DNA from: Fischerella sp. PCC 9431
GTDB lineage: Bacteria > Cyanobacteriota > Cyanobacteriia > Cyanobacteriales > Nostocaceae
DNA: 64,000 bases
NCBI RefSeq assembly: GCF_000447295.1
Contig: NZ_KE650771.1
Coordinates: forward strand, 2,188,469 to 2,252,468
Direction of reading: 5' to 3'
A program made the translations under genes and the position numbers. Shown piece by piece: positions 41,899 to 50,796 of this stretch (the first letter of the stretch is position 1; the number at the start of each line of letters is the position of its first letter). The notes below the pieces were generated by a model, which saw only the letters and a program-made list of their open reading frames with translations, was not told where the DNA came from and searched no databases.

Positions 41899-42441
41899 AT
41901 GACTACAAACACAAACATTCCTTGTTTAGCAAACTTAGAATACATTCCTTATATTGATGACACTGGTCAATTACCTGAATATCTACAAGGTAAAATCGGA
42001 GCCTATGGGATTTTTGACCAGCAACAAGCACTGCAATTTGTGGGATATTCTCGTGATATTTATCTTAGTCTCAGACAGCACATAGTGCGCCAGCCACAAA
42101 AATGTTATTGGGTAAAAGTCCAAACGATTGAACGCCCCAGCCGCGCAGTGTTAGAAAATATTGAAAAGGCTTGGATAGAAGAAAATGGCTCTGTACCTGC
42201 TGGTAATGCAGATGATAAAGACAAATGGACACAGCCAATAGATGCTAAAGCAACCATGACGGCTGAGGAACAGGCAAATTATGAAAATTCTATTGATGAA
42301 ATCACAAAAATCAAAATCATTAAAAATGTAGCGCGGCGAGTTGAGGCAGAAATTTTCAAAGTTTTAGAAGGACGAGGTTTGCAAACACAGATGCGATTTA
42401 ATCCCAAGTTGAAGGAAGAAGGGTTATTAGATTTGAAATAA
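41899..42441 (+). CDS. GIY-YIG-like domain protein
   Basis: Soluble protein of 180 aa. Residues about 30-100 resemble a GIY-YIG fold: KIGAYGIFDQQ (in place of GIY), then FVGYSRDIYLSLRQH (in place of YIG plus the conserved Arg/Lys helix), then WIEENGSVPAGN where the metal-binding Glu would lie. The two Tyr-containing motifs are altered, so nuclease activity is uncertain. The C-terminal half is helical and charged. Homologues occur widely in cyanobacteria and plastids without assigned function. Confidence 0.65.
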   Translation: MTTNTNIPCLANLEYIPYIDDTGQLPEYLQGKIGAYGIFDQQQALQFVGYSRDIYLSLRQHIVRQPQKCYWVKVQTIERPSRAVLENIEKAWIEENGSVPAGNADDKDKWTQPIDAKATMTAEEQANYENSIDEITKIKIIKNVARRVEAEIFKVLEGRGLQTQMRFNPKLKEEGLLDLK

Positions 42442-42530
42442 ATCTAATTTAATCTATATATCTGTTTAGGAACGTAGTGCGATCGCAAACTCTGGACAAA
42501 GAGGAGAAAATCCTCGTTTGTCTTCTAGAT

Positions 42531-44024
42531 TTAGTCGTTGAGCGCGTGTTCAAATTCGTATATGTAAAACAACCGACTCAGTTTTTTGAGTAAGTACCCC
42601 GTAATTCCAAATAGAGTTGCTCCTAAAAACGCACACCAAAAACCAATAGGTGGAATAGTTAGTAAAGATGTAGATGTTTGTCCTAAAGATGCAACAGCAA
42701 CTTTGGCTGCGACATCACGCGCATCAATGATTACACCCACACACAAACATATTACGGCGAGTGCAAAAGATAATACCATCAGGCGATTAATATTTCTCGA
42801 AGCATCTTGACAAACGCTACAGTGTTGAGTGTGTGTTGTCCAAACATCAAATAACTTCTGTTTATCTCGCTCTGGTGGAGGAAGTTCCAAATTAGCTGCC
42901 GCCCAATCAATTTTGCCTCCTGCTCGTTTTTCTAACCAGTTGCGGAACGCGATGATCATCTTGTCTTGAGGATTGGGTGTATAAACTGTATCTATCCATC
43001 TCCGATTTTGTTTTTGGGCTAGTATTTTCTCTTGGTAGTGCAGAAACACCATATCTTGATGCAAAAACATCGAAGCCAAAACGTGACCTAACCAAGTTGG
43101 CATTGGTAATCCAAAAAATCCCAAACCTGGTGGTGTTTTATTTTCTTCATTCTTAATTAAGACTTGGCATCCAATATGACGACACCATCCAGGACGAGTA
43201 GGAGTAGCATATAAAGCTAAAATAAGTTGACCACCATCCTGATAAGTTGAAACAATCCGCATGTGACAAGGCGGTTGAAAATCGTGAATTGCTTGCTTGA
43301 TATTCGGAGCAGTGGGTGTGATTTCATAGGAGAAACCTTCTTGAGTTGATATCTCCCGCAGGCGAACCATGTTGTAGTACTTGGCATCTTTGTATCGGTT
43401 ACCTACGATTCCATGATGAGAAACGGGTACGTGTGCTGGGTCAGCAACATTCTCCATAAAAAAATCCCATCCATAGGGCAGGTCACGGAAATTCCAAAAT
43501 AGTTTTACAACTTTATCTGATTTAGCTTCCAGTTCTGGCAAGATTCGTGGTGTCCTTAATTGACTCTCACAAAACGCTTGTGAACCAGATTCTGCCCATA
43601 CCCACAATAACCCTTGTCTTTGTTGAGTTGGATAAACAACTGCACAAGATTTAGGATTCGAGCAATACTTGGCTTCTGTTTGCTGATCTTTAGTTTGAGG
43701 AATGCTGACACAGTTACCCTCATTATCAAAACGCCAAGCATGGTAAGCACATAAAAGCGTACCATCAGCCTCAACTCGACCTTCTGAAAGAGGTACTAAT
43801 CGATGGGGACAAGCATCTTCAAAGCAGCGCCATTGTCCTGAAGCATCTCGCCATAAAACAATGTCTTTTCCCAGTAACTGCATTGCATGGGGACGAGATG
43901 GGTCTAAAAAATCGATCACAGCAACTGGATACCACTGCTTTGTCCATTGGAATAGTGCTTCCTCTAGACCTAATTCTAAGTTTGCGTTGTGCTTATCGTT
44001 TCGCAGATTGCTGTAGGTAGTCAC
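42531..44024 (-). CDS. Rieske oxygenase of the pheophorbide a oxygenase (PaO/ACD1-like) family
   Basis: Membrane-associated non-heme oxygenase of 497 aa, from a GTG with AAGGAG 5 bases upstream. The Rieske [2Fe-2S] ligands are CPHRLVP (C-x-H) and CAYHAW (C-x2-H). The mononuclear iron site is in ENVADPAHVPVSHHG. A PaO-type C-terminal domain follows, with the CSVCQD (CxxC) motif and two hydrophobic helices near the C terminus (LSFALAVICLCVGVII and IPPIGFWCAFLGATLFGI). Plant relatives act in chlorophyll breakdown or at the chloroplast envelope. The substrate here is unknown. It lies downstream of hetP on the same strand, separated by 315 bp. Confidence 0.9.
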   Translation of the reverse strand: MTTYSNLRNDKHNANLELGLEEALFQWTKQWYPVAVIDFLDPSRPHAMQLLGKDIVLWRDASGQWRCFEDACPHRLVPLSEGRVEADGTLLCAYHAWRFDNEGNCVSIPQTKDQQTEAKYCSNPKSCAVVYPTQQRQGLLWVWAESGSQAFCESQLRTPRILPELEAKSDKVVKLFWNFRDLPYGWDFFMENVADPAHVPVSHHGIVGNRYKDAKYYNMVRLREISTQEGFSYEITPTAPNIKQAIHDFQPPCHMRIVSTYQDGGQLILALYATPTRPGWCRHIGCQVLIKNEENKTPPGLGFFGLPMPTWLGHVLASMFLHQDMVFLHYQEKILAQKQNRRWIDTVYTPNPQDKMIIAFRNWLEKRAGGKIDWAAANLELPPPERDKQKLFDVWTTHTQHCSVCQDASRNINRLMVLSFALAVICLCVGVIIDARDVAAKVAVASLGQTSTSLLTIPPIGFWCAFLGATLFGITGYLLKKLSRLFYIYEFEHALND

Positions 44025-44339
44025 TGCTACTCCTTTGTACCCTTGGTTTGTGTTAGCTTACTCCATAAATTTTAACTAATTTCACCTAGTACTCTGTCAC
44101 ACCAATCTTGCATAGTTTGTAGTGTAGCCGCTCTTACGAGCGTCTACTTACCCTTTGAGAACTCTTTGGTGGGAACACAAGCCACTTACGTGTTACCCAA
44201 AGGGTGGACTTTAGTCCTTTTCGAGCGAAGACAACGCTCACTACAAAACCTTCAAAGTTTACGTGACTAAGTACTAGCATGGCAGCTGATACAACACTCA
44301 ACCAGGTGTATTTTTGAATTCCTCGACTCAAGAGATAAT
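44025..44339. other. Gap between hetP and the Rieske gene
   Basis: Contains a partial copy of the 58-bp repeat (44126-44147, CGCTCTTACGAGCG core) and a hairpin with ACCCAAAGGGT and GACTTTAGTCC words similar to the hairpin repeats elsewhere. No gene seen. Confidence 0.5.
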
Positions 44340-44810
44340 TTAGTTAGCTTCACAGTATTTGAATGATAAATCTTGAGTCTTCTCTGGTCTGAGTTCTGCT
44401 TGAATAGATTGATATTCGTGAACTTGAGTTGCTAGCCATTGATCTTGATGACCACCACGAATTTCTCTTTTTTGTTTACCCACTACCTCCAGATAGGCAA
44501 GATCCTTAATTTTGCTTAAGCAGCTTTGTGAGGGATTGCTATCAGATTTTTTCTCAGAGGGTAGTTTAGCGACTTTAAGATTGTCATTGCGCTGTTGGTT
44601 AACTCTTTTGAGTTGTGAGTTTTCTTTGATCAATCGGTTGTAGGTGCGGTAAGGAATGTAATGCAAAGGATTGTAGCCAGCAAACCGCAGTATTAAAACA
44701 CAGGCCCAAGAATACTTACCTGCAAGAATCGCTTCAACTAATTGATCAAATTGTTCTGGGTTAAGAGTTTTCTCGAAGTTGCTAGTAGCGCTAGAGATAT
44801 TTTGGTTCAT
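44340..44810 (-). CDS. hetP: Heterocyst differentiation protein HetP
   Basis: Protein of 156 aa with the HetP hallmark near the N terminus: [20 protein letters not shown] followed by [13 protein letters not shown]. The second conserved block is [17 protein letters not shown], then [12 protein letters not shown]. HetP acts after HetR in commitment of vegetative cells to become nitrogen-fixing heterocysts. The length and both blocks match Anabaena HetP, so this is hetP itself rather than one of its shorter paralogues. It follows the HlyD-like gene after 69 bp and belongs to the hetC cluster. Confidence 0.94.
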   Translation of the reverse strand: MNQNISSATSNFEKTLNPEQFDQLVEAILAGKYSWACVLILRFAGYNPLHYIPYRTYNRLIKENSQLKRVNQQRNDNLKVAKLPSEKKSDSNPSQSCLSKIKDLAYLEVVGKQKREIRGGHQDQWLATQVHEYQSIQAELRPEKTQDLSFKYCEAN

Positions 44811-44879
44811 GGTGCTGTTGTCCTAAATAAAGTAAATAAGTTTGTTAGTTGCTGTAGTGAAGAGGGACCCAATCAAAAT

Positions 44880-45761
44880 TTAGAAATCGCTTTCGCTGTC
44901 GTGCAATTCCTTAATTGGTCTAAGGAACATATCAGCAACACGGCGATTGTGAATGATTTTGGCTGTAACTACTTGTCCATCCGTGAATTTGATGGTTGGG
45001 TTATTGCCATCCAAGGCTATTTCTAAACGATGAACCCAACCTAATTTCTTATCTGTTTGACCATCGCTGGAGACTGATAGAACCCTTCCTGAGAGAATAT
45101 TGTGATTTCCATCGCTTTGATCGGCCTTGTCAAGTTCTAGGCGCTGGGAATCAATATTGAGCTTGATTTCTACTAGATCTCCTTTCTCAGCAAAGGCTGT
45201 TTTTTGGGAGGGTTGTATGGTCAAGTAAACTGGAGATGCATCGGTTGGAGTAATTTCAGCGATGATTTGCTTGGGTTTAACTTCTTCACCAGTACTAGGA
45301 TTCTTTAAAGAGGACACAACCCCATCTACAGGTTCATAAAGAGATTTTCGTGGTGGTTGAAGTTGAACTAGCTGTTGTGATGATGCAAATTTTCCTTGAA
45401 CTTGAGTGACTTGTTGGATCTTTCCAGTACAAGCCCAAGTGAAGACACTTGCAAAAAAAGCTAGACCGCCTAACAAAATCAGGTGAGGAACAATAGAAGG
45501 CTGTTGTTCTAATACTTTTTGCAAAGTCCTAGAGTAATTACTTGTATTTGTAATTCCTGTCTGGAAAGTTTTGCTTGTCGCGGTCTGGATATTTGTAGGT
45601 AGTCTTGATAAAACTGCTTCTGCTGAAGCGACACTACCCCCGTAGATTGACGCCATTTCAGGAGTTAAAGCGTAACAGGGATGCACGTCCTGTAAGTTAA
45701 TTTCTAAACTTCCTGATTGGCTTGAGGCTTCGACTGCATTTAACCTGATGATTCTGTCCAT
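44880..45761 (-). CDS. HlyD-like membrane fusion (adaptor) protein between hetC and hetP
   Basis: Protein of 293 aa with an N-terminal cytoplasmic stretch of about 90 residues, one transmembrane helix (about 92-112, HLILLGGLAFFASVFTWAC), then a periplasmic part with a lipoyl-like half motif (LYEPVDGVVSSLKNPSTGEEV) and a beta-barrel region. It lacks the long coiled-coil hairpin of typical HlyD proteins, so it is a short version. HlyD proteins connect inner-membrane exporters to outer-membrane channels. Lying between hetC (a peptidase-containing exporter) and hetP, it may be the adaptor of HetC. Assignment rests on layout and context. Confidence 0.75.
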   Translation of the reverse strand: MDRIIRLNAVEASSQSGSLEINLQDVHPCYALTPEMASIYGGSVASAEAVLSRLPTNIQTATSKTFQTGITNTSNYSRTLQKVLEQQPSIVPHLILLGGLAFFASVFTWACTGKIQQVTQVQGKFASSQQLVQLQPPRKSLYEPVDGVVSSLKNPSTGEEVKPKQIIAEITPTDASPVYLTIQPSQKTAFAEKGDLVEIKLNIDSQRLELDKADQSDGNHNILSGRVLSVSSDGQTDKKLGWVHRLEIALDGNNPTIKFTDGQVVTAKIIHNRRVADMFLRPIKELHDSESDF

Positions 45762-46731
45762 GAGCTGACCTAAAATCGGAAACCTGACTATGTATGAGTT
45801 TTAGGTTTGATAAAACAGTGACTGAGGCAAAAATTTACCTTTGGTCATCTTTGTTGACTAGTGTGAAATAAGTCTCCGTTTGGCTCTTGGTAGATGCAGT
45901 TTTGCCCTTTTAAATATTTGGTTCACTCCTAATTTAATTACTTTCCCCTGGCTTTATTATGTAGTGATTTACACCAAAAATTAGAAGTTTGTTAAGTGAC
46001 ACTGCTGTTATTCTACAAGAGCAATGAAACAAGATTCATTCTTGATGTTCAAGGGCAACATTCGTATTTATACTATTTTTTCCCATGAATGTCATCTGCC
46101 GATTTTTCATTTTTTTTGTTCAATGTAGTTAATATGCTTTCCTATTTAAATAATTATTATACAACTCAGATTTTGTCCACTAGTGTTAAATACAGTAGGG
46201 GTTTCGCCCCTCACCTACTATTAATTTGTTGCTTTGTATTTTTTTCAAATATTGGGAAATTCATTCTGTACTTTATTGATGAGTTTTCTATAAATATAAA
46301 TACGCATGTGTGATGTCATCCAGATTTAGGTGGCAGGAAAATAGATAGTAATTTTTACTTTTATTGCTAGATAATATTATTTGCATTTTCAGCCAAAAGC
46401 TTATCTGGTTAGACTTCCAGATTAGCATTTTATTGCAAATTTACGGTGAAAATATTGTTTTTTTTACTTGAAAACGAACGTAATCGTCTGATAAATAGTT
46501 GTGCTTTTTACATTTTTATGGTATGCTTTTTAAGCCACTTAAAACAATACGTGTGTAATACAGTAAAATCATCACAAAAACTTTTTGGCAGAGTAAAAGT
46601 AGCGGTTAAGGCTTGTAAGAATTCATGAAATGCCGCAACTGCAAATACAATGAGTCGCAATTGATATTCCTAAGTATCTTCAAAAATGATTTTCATCCTT
46701 TGCGAACCACAACCGATTGATATAGATGCGA
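45762..46731. other. Long gap between hetC and the HlyD-like gene
   Basis: About 970 AT-rich bases with no gene I can support. In Anabaena hetP has its own developmentally controlled promoters, so promoters for the HlyD-hetP pair are expected here on the minus strand, but I could not fix one. Confidence 0.5.
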
Positions 46732-49700
46732 TCACAGATGCAATTTTTGTTGAGCTAAGTGGTAATAAAGGCCCTGAACTGTCATTAATTCTTGATGATT
46801 CCCTTGTTCAATAAGGATACCTCGGTCAAAAACCAGAATATGATCAGCATTGCGAATGGTAGAAAGATTATTGGCAACAACGAATATAGTACTTGCTTGA
46901 TGAATGGGAATGTTGCTGGAGTGATGAAAGGGAGTGAGATGTTGTTGAAATTGGTGTTCAAAGGCCTTATCTAGGAAACTAGTAGCTTCATCTAAAATTA
47001 GAATACGTGGATTTTTAACTAAGGCACGGGCGATCGCAATTTTTTGGCGTATCTCAACACTCAGCATCATTCCTCCTTCACCAATAGGGGTGTTGTAACC
47101 CAGAGGTAGTGCTTGGATAAAGTTGTGTGCTTCTACAAGTTTCGCAACGGCGATCGCAGCTTCTGGTGAAATCTCGGAATTAAACATAGTAATATTTTCT
47201 AAAATGCTGCCAGCAAACAGAAAAATATCTTGTGGAACTACCCCTAATTGACTACGCAACGACTGAGGAGAAACATCAGCAATATTATGTCCATCAATCA
47301 AAATACGTCCGCTACTGGGACGATATAAACCAGCCAGTAAATTAACTAAGGTACTTTTACCTGCACCACGAGTACCAACAATTCCTACAGTTTGTCCTGC
47401 TTTGATGTGAAAGGAAATATTGTGCAAGGTGTCCTGTTCTGCATTGGCATTGTAACGAAAACAAACTCGTTCAAAATGTATCTCACCCCGAACTGGAGGT
47501 AATACCATTTGTGGTTTTTGGGTATGTTCTTCTGGTTGGGTAGTTAGGACATCATCTAAACGTTCGGTACAAATCAATACTTCTTGCAACTCATCCCACA
47601 ATTTCACCAATGCTAAAACAGGGCTGATCGTACTGCCAATTAGCATATTAAAAGCAACAAATTGACCAATTGACATCTGATTGCTTATGACGAGGGTTGC
47701 CCCATACCATAGTAAAAACGTGATCCCCAGATGATTAATCAAACTAGTTGCTAGCTGTAAATTATTAGCTAGTTTCTGACCCCGAAATCTGGTTTGGACG
47801 GTGTCGGTAAAATTTTCCTCCCAACGCCAACGCATAGGACGTTCAGCAGCAGTTGTTTTCACAGTGGCGACACCAGTAATAATTTCTCTGATTGTGGAAT
47901 ATTGAACTGCCGATTTTTGGTAGAGTTCTCGTGAAGCATTTTTGAGAAGTGGACTAGTTGCAGCAGTCACAATCACAATTGGTAGAATCACAATCAAGAC
48001 GATCAAAGTCAGGCGTAAGTTGTAATACGCCATTAATCCCAAATAAACAATCACCATCAACGCATCTAAAGTAGTGCTAACCGCTTGTTTGGTGAAAAAT
48101 ACTTGAATTTTGCGATTTTCTTGAATCCGAGTAATAATGTCTCCTGGCTGACGGGATGCAAAAAACTGCAATGGTAAACGTAGGGTATAACTGATAAAAC
48201 TACCCAGTAATGTCAAATCCATGCGGTTGGAAAAATAATCCAGCAGATATTGACGCACTGCTTGAACAATAATCCGCCAAATGCCAAAAAATAGAAAACC
48301 GAAGGTGAATATATTCAGGGTGAGAGAACTTTTATATGGCAAAATTTGGTCAAGTACAACCTGAGTAATCAGGGGTGCAGCCAAACCAAACACTGTTAAT
48401 AGAATTGAAGCTAAAACGATTTGACCAAGTAATTCCCGGTGATGCCAAAAAGCGTGCCAAAATTGTCCCAAGGAAACTTTTTTGTGCTTGTGAGTGTTTA
48501 AATGTTTAGTTGGGAATAAAACTAAGGCGTATCCTGTCCAGTTAGTTTCAAATTCTTCGCGCAAAAGCGATCGCTTCCCAATTGCTGGATCACAAATCAA
48601 TACGCGATCGCCTTTAACTCGCCAAACAACTACGTAGTGAATCCCTTGCCAATGAGCAATCCAAGGGTTAGGCTGCAATTCTAATTTACTCAAAGAAGCC
48701 CTGACTGGTAAAGCATCATAACCGAGAGTTTCTGCTGCATCTGCTAAAGCCGAAAGAGAAGCACCCAGGCGGTCTGTCTGCGCGAGATTTCGCAATTTGT
48801 TGAGGCTAAAACGCTTACCCCAGTAGAGGCTTATCATTGCCAAACACGCAGCACCACAATCAGACGAACTCTGCTGTTGAATAAAAGGATAACGACGCCA
48901 CAGCTTACTTACTGACCAAATTTGGCTTTTCGGCTGCCGAAAATTCATCTCTGCATAAGTATTTTCAGATGACACAGCAACAGAAACACCAGCTACATTA
49001 TCTTCTTGTTCCCGTTCTATCCCCGCGTCTGTGTATTCCCGCGTCTGCGTATCACCGCGTTTAAGTATCCCCGCGTCCCCGTGCCCCCGATCCCCCTCCT
49101 CTTTCTGTCGCCGATTGAGAAAAATTTCTCCAGAAATTGTGCTAGTTGATTCTGCAATTTGTCGAGGTAAGTGGTATAATTTCAAATCAGTCTCGGCAAT
49201 CCAGCCTGGGATTATAAGATCGGGGTATCCCCAGCCTTCTCCGACTTGTGGTGGCTGAATTCCTGGTGTGGGACTCATAATCTTGCCACACATCAACCAA
49301 AAGCGTCCCTTTAATGGGGGGGTTGCTTCCACAAGGTTTGAGCCAGCACTGACCTTGGTTTGTTCCAAGTAAGGTAAAAGCTGTTGCAAAGAATGGCTAG
49401 TATGCGAACGTAATTCTGTGGCAATTTTGAAGAAAACCAAAGTTTGGCGATCGCAGGTTATTTTTTGCAAATAGCTTTTCAACTTAGGTAATTGTTGTAA
49501 CCACCCTTTGAGATCATCTACATGTATAGATGCTAACAAACCATCACTAGCTGCGACTGCTCGATAAGCTAAAGGCTGACAATGAAACAAGTAATCTACT
49601 CCAAAGGTTTGCTGTGCTAGCAGCAACTGAGTAGATACCTCCCGTTCCAACTTTGGATCAAATCCCAGTAACCGGACTCGACCTTGGCAAACTAAGAAAA

Positions 49701-49926
49701 GAAAGTCATTATTATTTTCTGTTTGTTTAGCGATCGCATAACTAGTCAAATCATCTCCTAATTGAAACTCACGCAAAACCCAAACTTGAGCAAAGTCGGA
49801 TGCGAGGGTGGTATCTTCTGTAGCTATCCTTAAAAGCTTGAGGATAGTCTGCTTTGGATTGGGAAAGTGTTGATTACTGGTATCAATAGACTCTCCCTGA
49901 CCCCGTAACGACGAATACGAGTTCAT
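46732..49926 (-). CDS. hetC: Peptidase-containing ABC exporter HetC
   Basis: Inner-membrane exporter-like protein of 1064 aa needed early in heterocyst development. Order: CNBD-like N-terminal region (about 30-250), a low-complexity repeat-encoded insert (about 273-305), C39 peptidase with catalytic Cys357 (QQQSSSDCGAACLAM) plus His and Asp in GIHYVVVW and ICDPAIG, six-helix transmembrane domain, ATP-binding domain with Walker A GTRGAGKST, Q-loop VPQDIFLF and Walker B ILILDEATSFLD. The ABC signature is LSVEI (955-959) instead of LSGGQ, and the H-loop His is Asn1019 (ANNLSTI), so ATP hydrolysis may be weak. Assigned as HetC from layout and the nearby hetP. Product exported, if any, is unknown. 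Confidence 0.9.
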   Translation of the reverse strand: MNSYSSLRGQGESIDTSNQHFPNPKQTILKLLRIATEDTTLASDFAQVWVLREFQLGDDLTSYAIAKQTENNNDFLFLVCQGRVRLLGFDPKLEREVSTQLLLAQQTFGVDYLFHCQPLAYRAVAASDGLLASIHVDDLKGWLQQLPKLKSYLQKITCDRQTLVFFKIATELRSHTSHSLQQLLPYLEQTKVSAGSNLVEATPPLKGRFWLMCGKIMSPTPGIQPPQVGEGWGYPDLIIPGWIAETDLKLYHLPRQIAESTSTISGEIFLNRRQKEEGDRGHGDAGILKRGDTQTREYTDAGIEREQEDNVAGVSVAVSSENTYAEMNFRQPKSQIWSVSKLWRRYPFIQQQSSSDCGAACLAMISLYWGKRFSLNKLRNLAQTDRLGASLSALADAAETLGYDALPVRASLSKLELQPNPWIAHWQGIHYVVVWRVKGDRVLICDPAIGKRSLLREEFETNWTGYALVLFPTKHLNTHKHKKVSLGQFWHAFWHHRELLGQIVLASILLTVFGLAAPLITQVVLDQILPYKSSLTLNIFTFGFLFFGIWRIIVQAVRQYLLDYFSNRMDLTLLGSFISYTLRLPLQFFASRQPGDIITRIQENRKIQVFFTKQAVSTTLDALMVIVYLGLMAYYNLRLTLIVLIVILPIVIVTAATSPLLKNASRELYQKSAVQYSTIREIITGVATVKTTAAERPMRWRWEENFTDTVQTRFRGQKLANNLQLATSLINHLGITFLLWYGATLVISNQMSIGQFVAFNMLIGSTISPVLALVKLWDELQEVLICTERLDDVLTTQPEEHTQKPQMVLPPVRGEIHFERVCFRYNANAEQDTLHNISFHIKAGQTVGIVGTRGAGKSTLVNLLAGLYRPSSGRILIDGHNIADVSPQSLRSQLGVVPQDIFLFAGSILENITMFNSEISPEAAIAVAKLVEAHNFIQALPLGYNTPIGEGGMMLSVEIRQKIAIARALVKNPRILILDEATSFLDKAFEHQFQQHLTPFHHSSNIPIHQASTIFVVANNLSTIRNADHILVFDRGILIEQGNHQELMTVQGLYYHLAQQKLHL
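49012..49110. repeat. GC-rich repeat inserted in frame in hetC
   Basis: Repeated CCGCGTCTG / CCCGCGTC words, translated on the minus strand as a charged segment (GDRGHGDAGILKRGDTQTRE) between the CNBD-like and C39 domains. It belongs to the same family as the inserts in the two kinases. Confidence 0.8.
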
Positions 49927-50795
49927 GATTTAATCTCTGATGCTTGGGTAAGCTGATAGAATTCCTGTTGAGACAGTCAAACAATTTTGGATTTTGGATT
50001 TTAGATTTTGGATTGATCCCACTGATAAATCTGAGGGTTTGTACCCTGCTTGAAAGTATTGGTCAATCCCAGTGGCTTTAGCTTCATAACAACAGTTTGA
50101 ACCTTTGCCAAGCTTGATTTTTTGTATTCTTCATCACTTCATCACTTTCCTTCTTTTAAGAACGCTAGTTTGTCAAAAACTTCTCACTAACAAAACATTA
50201 TTTAATTTTTTGTTAGTTATTAATCGCTATCTTTTTGAAGATTGTTATAGAATTTTGATAAATTTAGTCAAGATTTTGTGGCAATTTACCAAAATATTAC
50301 CAAGCTTTGAATCTATATTTACCATCAAGGCTACAACTCAAAATTCGACACTGTAAACAACCTGTTCTGGTTCTGAGTTAACAAAATCCAGAACAATCTT
50401 AATTCTCAGCATTGAACGCCCGCTTGACTTTTCTTTAGGGCTGAATGTCTTGGATCTCTGACAACAGACTGGGAAACTATCGTATTACCATTTCTTCAGG
50501 AGAATGCAATAAATAGTTGTCTGAGCAAGCAGTCATGCATCCATAGGCTTGTTGCATTTATTTGGAGAATTCATATTAGTCCATTACAAGCAATTAAGAA
50601 GAAAACCGGATTTTTTATCTTAATGATCAGATAAAGATGGGAATCGGGAGATTAGGGATCAGGGATAAGGAATTGGGGACAAGGGAGACAAGAGAGACAA
50701 GGGGGACAAGGGGGACAAGGGGGACAAGGGAGACAAGGGAGCAGGGAGAATAACCAATGCCCAATGCCCAATGCCCGATGCCCAATGACCAATAA
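49927..50795. other. hetC upstream region
   Basis: Contains an inverted TTTTGGATTTTGGAT repeat (about 49984-50015, related to one at 5433-5459), then AT-rich sequence that should include the hetC promoter, then the composite repeat at 50636-50796. I searched by eye for a GTA-N8-TAC NtcA site and found none; weaker variants cannot be excluded. Confidence 0.5.
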
Positions 50796-50796
50796 C
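50636..50796. repeat. Dispersed composite repeat with GGGGGACAA tandem units
   Basis: Blocks GGGATCAGGGATAAGG, about eight GGGACAAGG-type 9-base units, GAGCAGGGAGAATAACC and tandem AATGCCC words. Inverted relative to the copy at 41238-41360. It abuts the 3' end of the GH116 gene. Confidence 0.85.

Noticed and set aside
44134..44331. 65-codon frame downstream of hetP
   Set aside because: Overlaps the dispersed 58-bp repeat and hairpin words; not gene-like.
46089..46628. Two small frames between hetC and the HlyD-like gene
   Set aside because: Hydrophobic, AT-driven, no ribosome site and no resemblance to known peptides.
50105..50356. 83-codon frame upstream of hetC
   Set aside because: Low-complexity Phe/Leu/Ile composition typical of AT-rich noncoding DNA.
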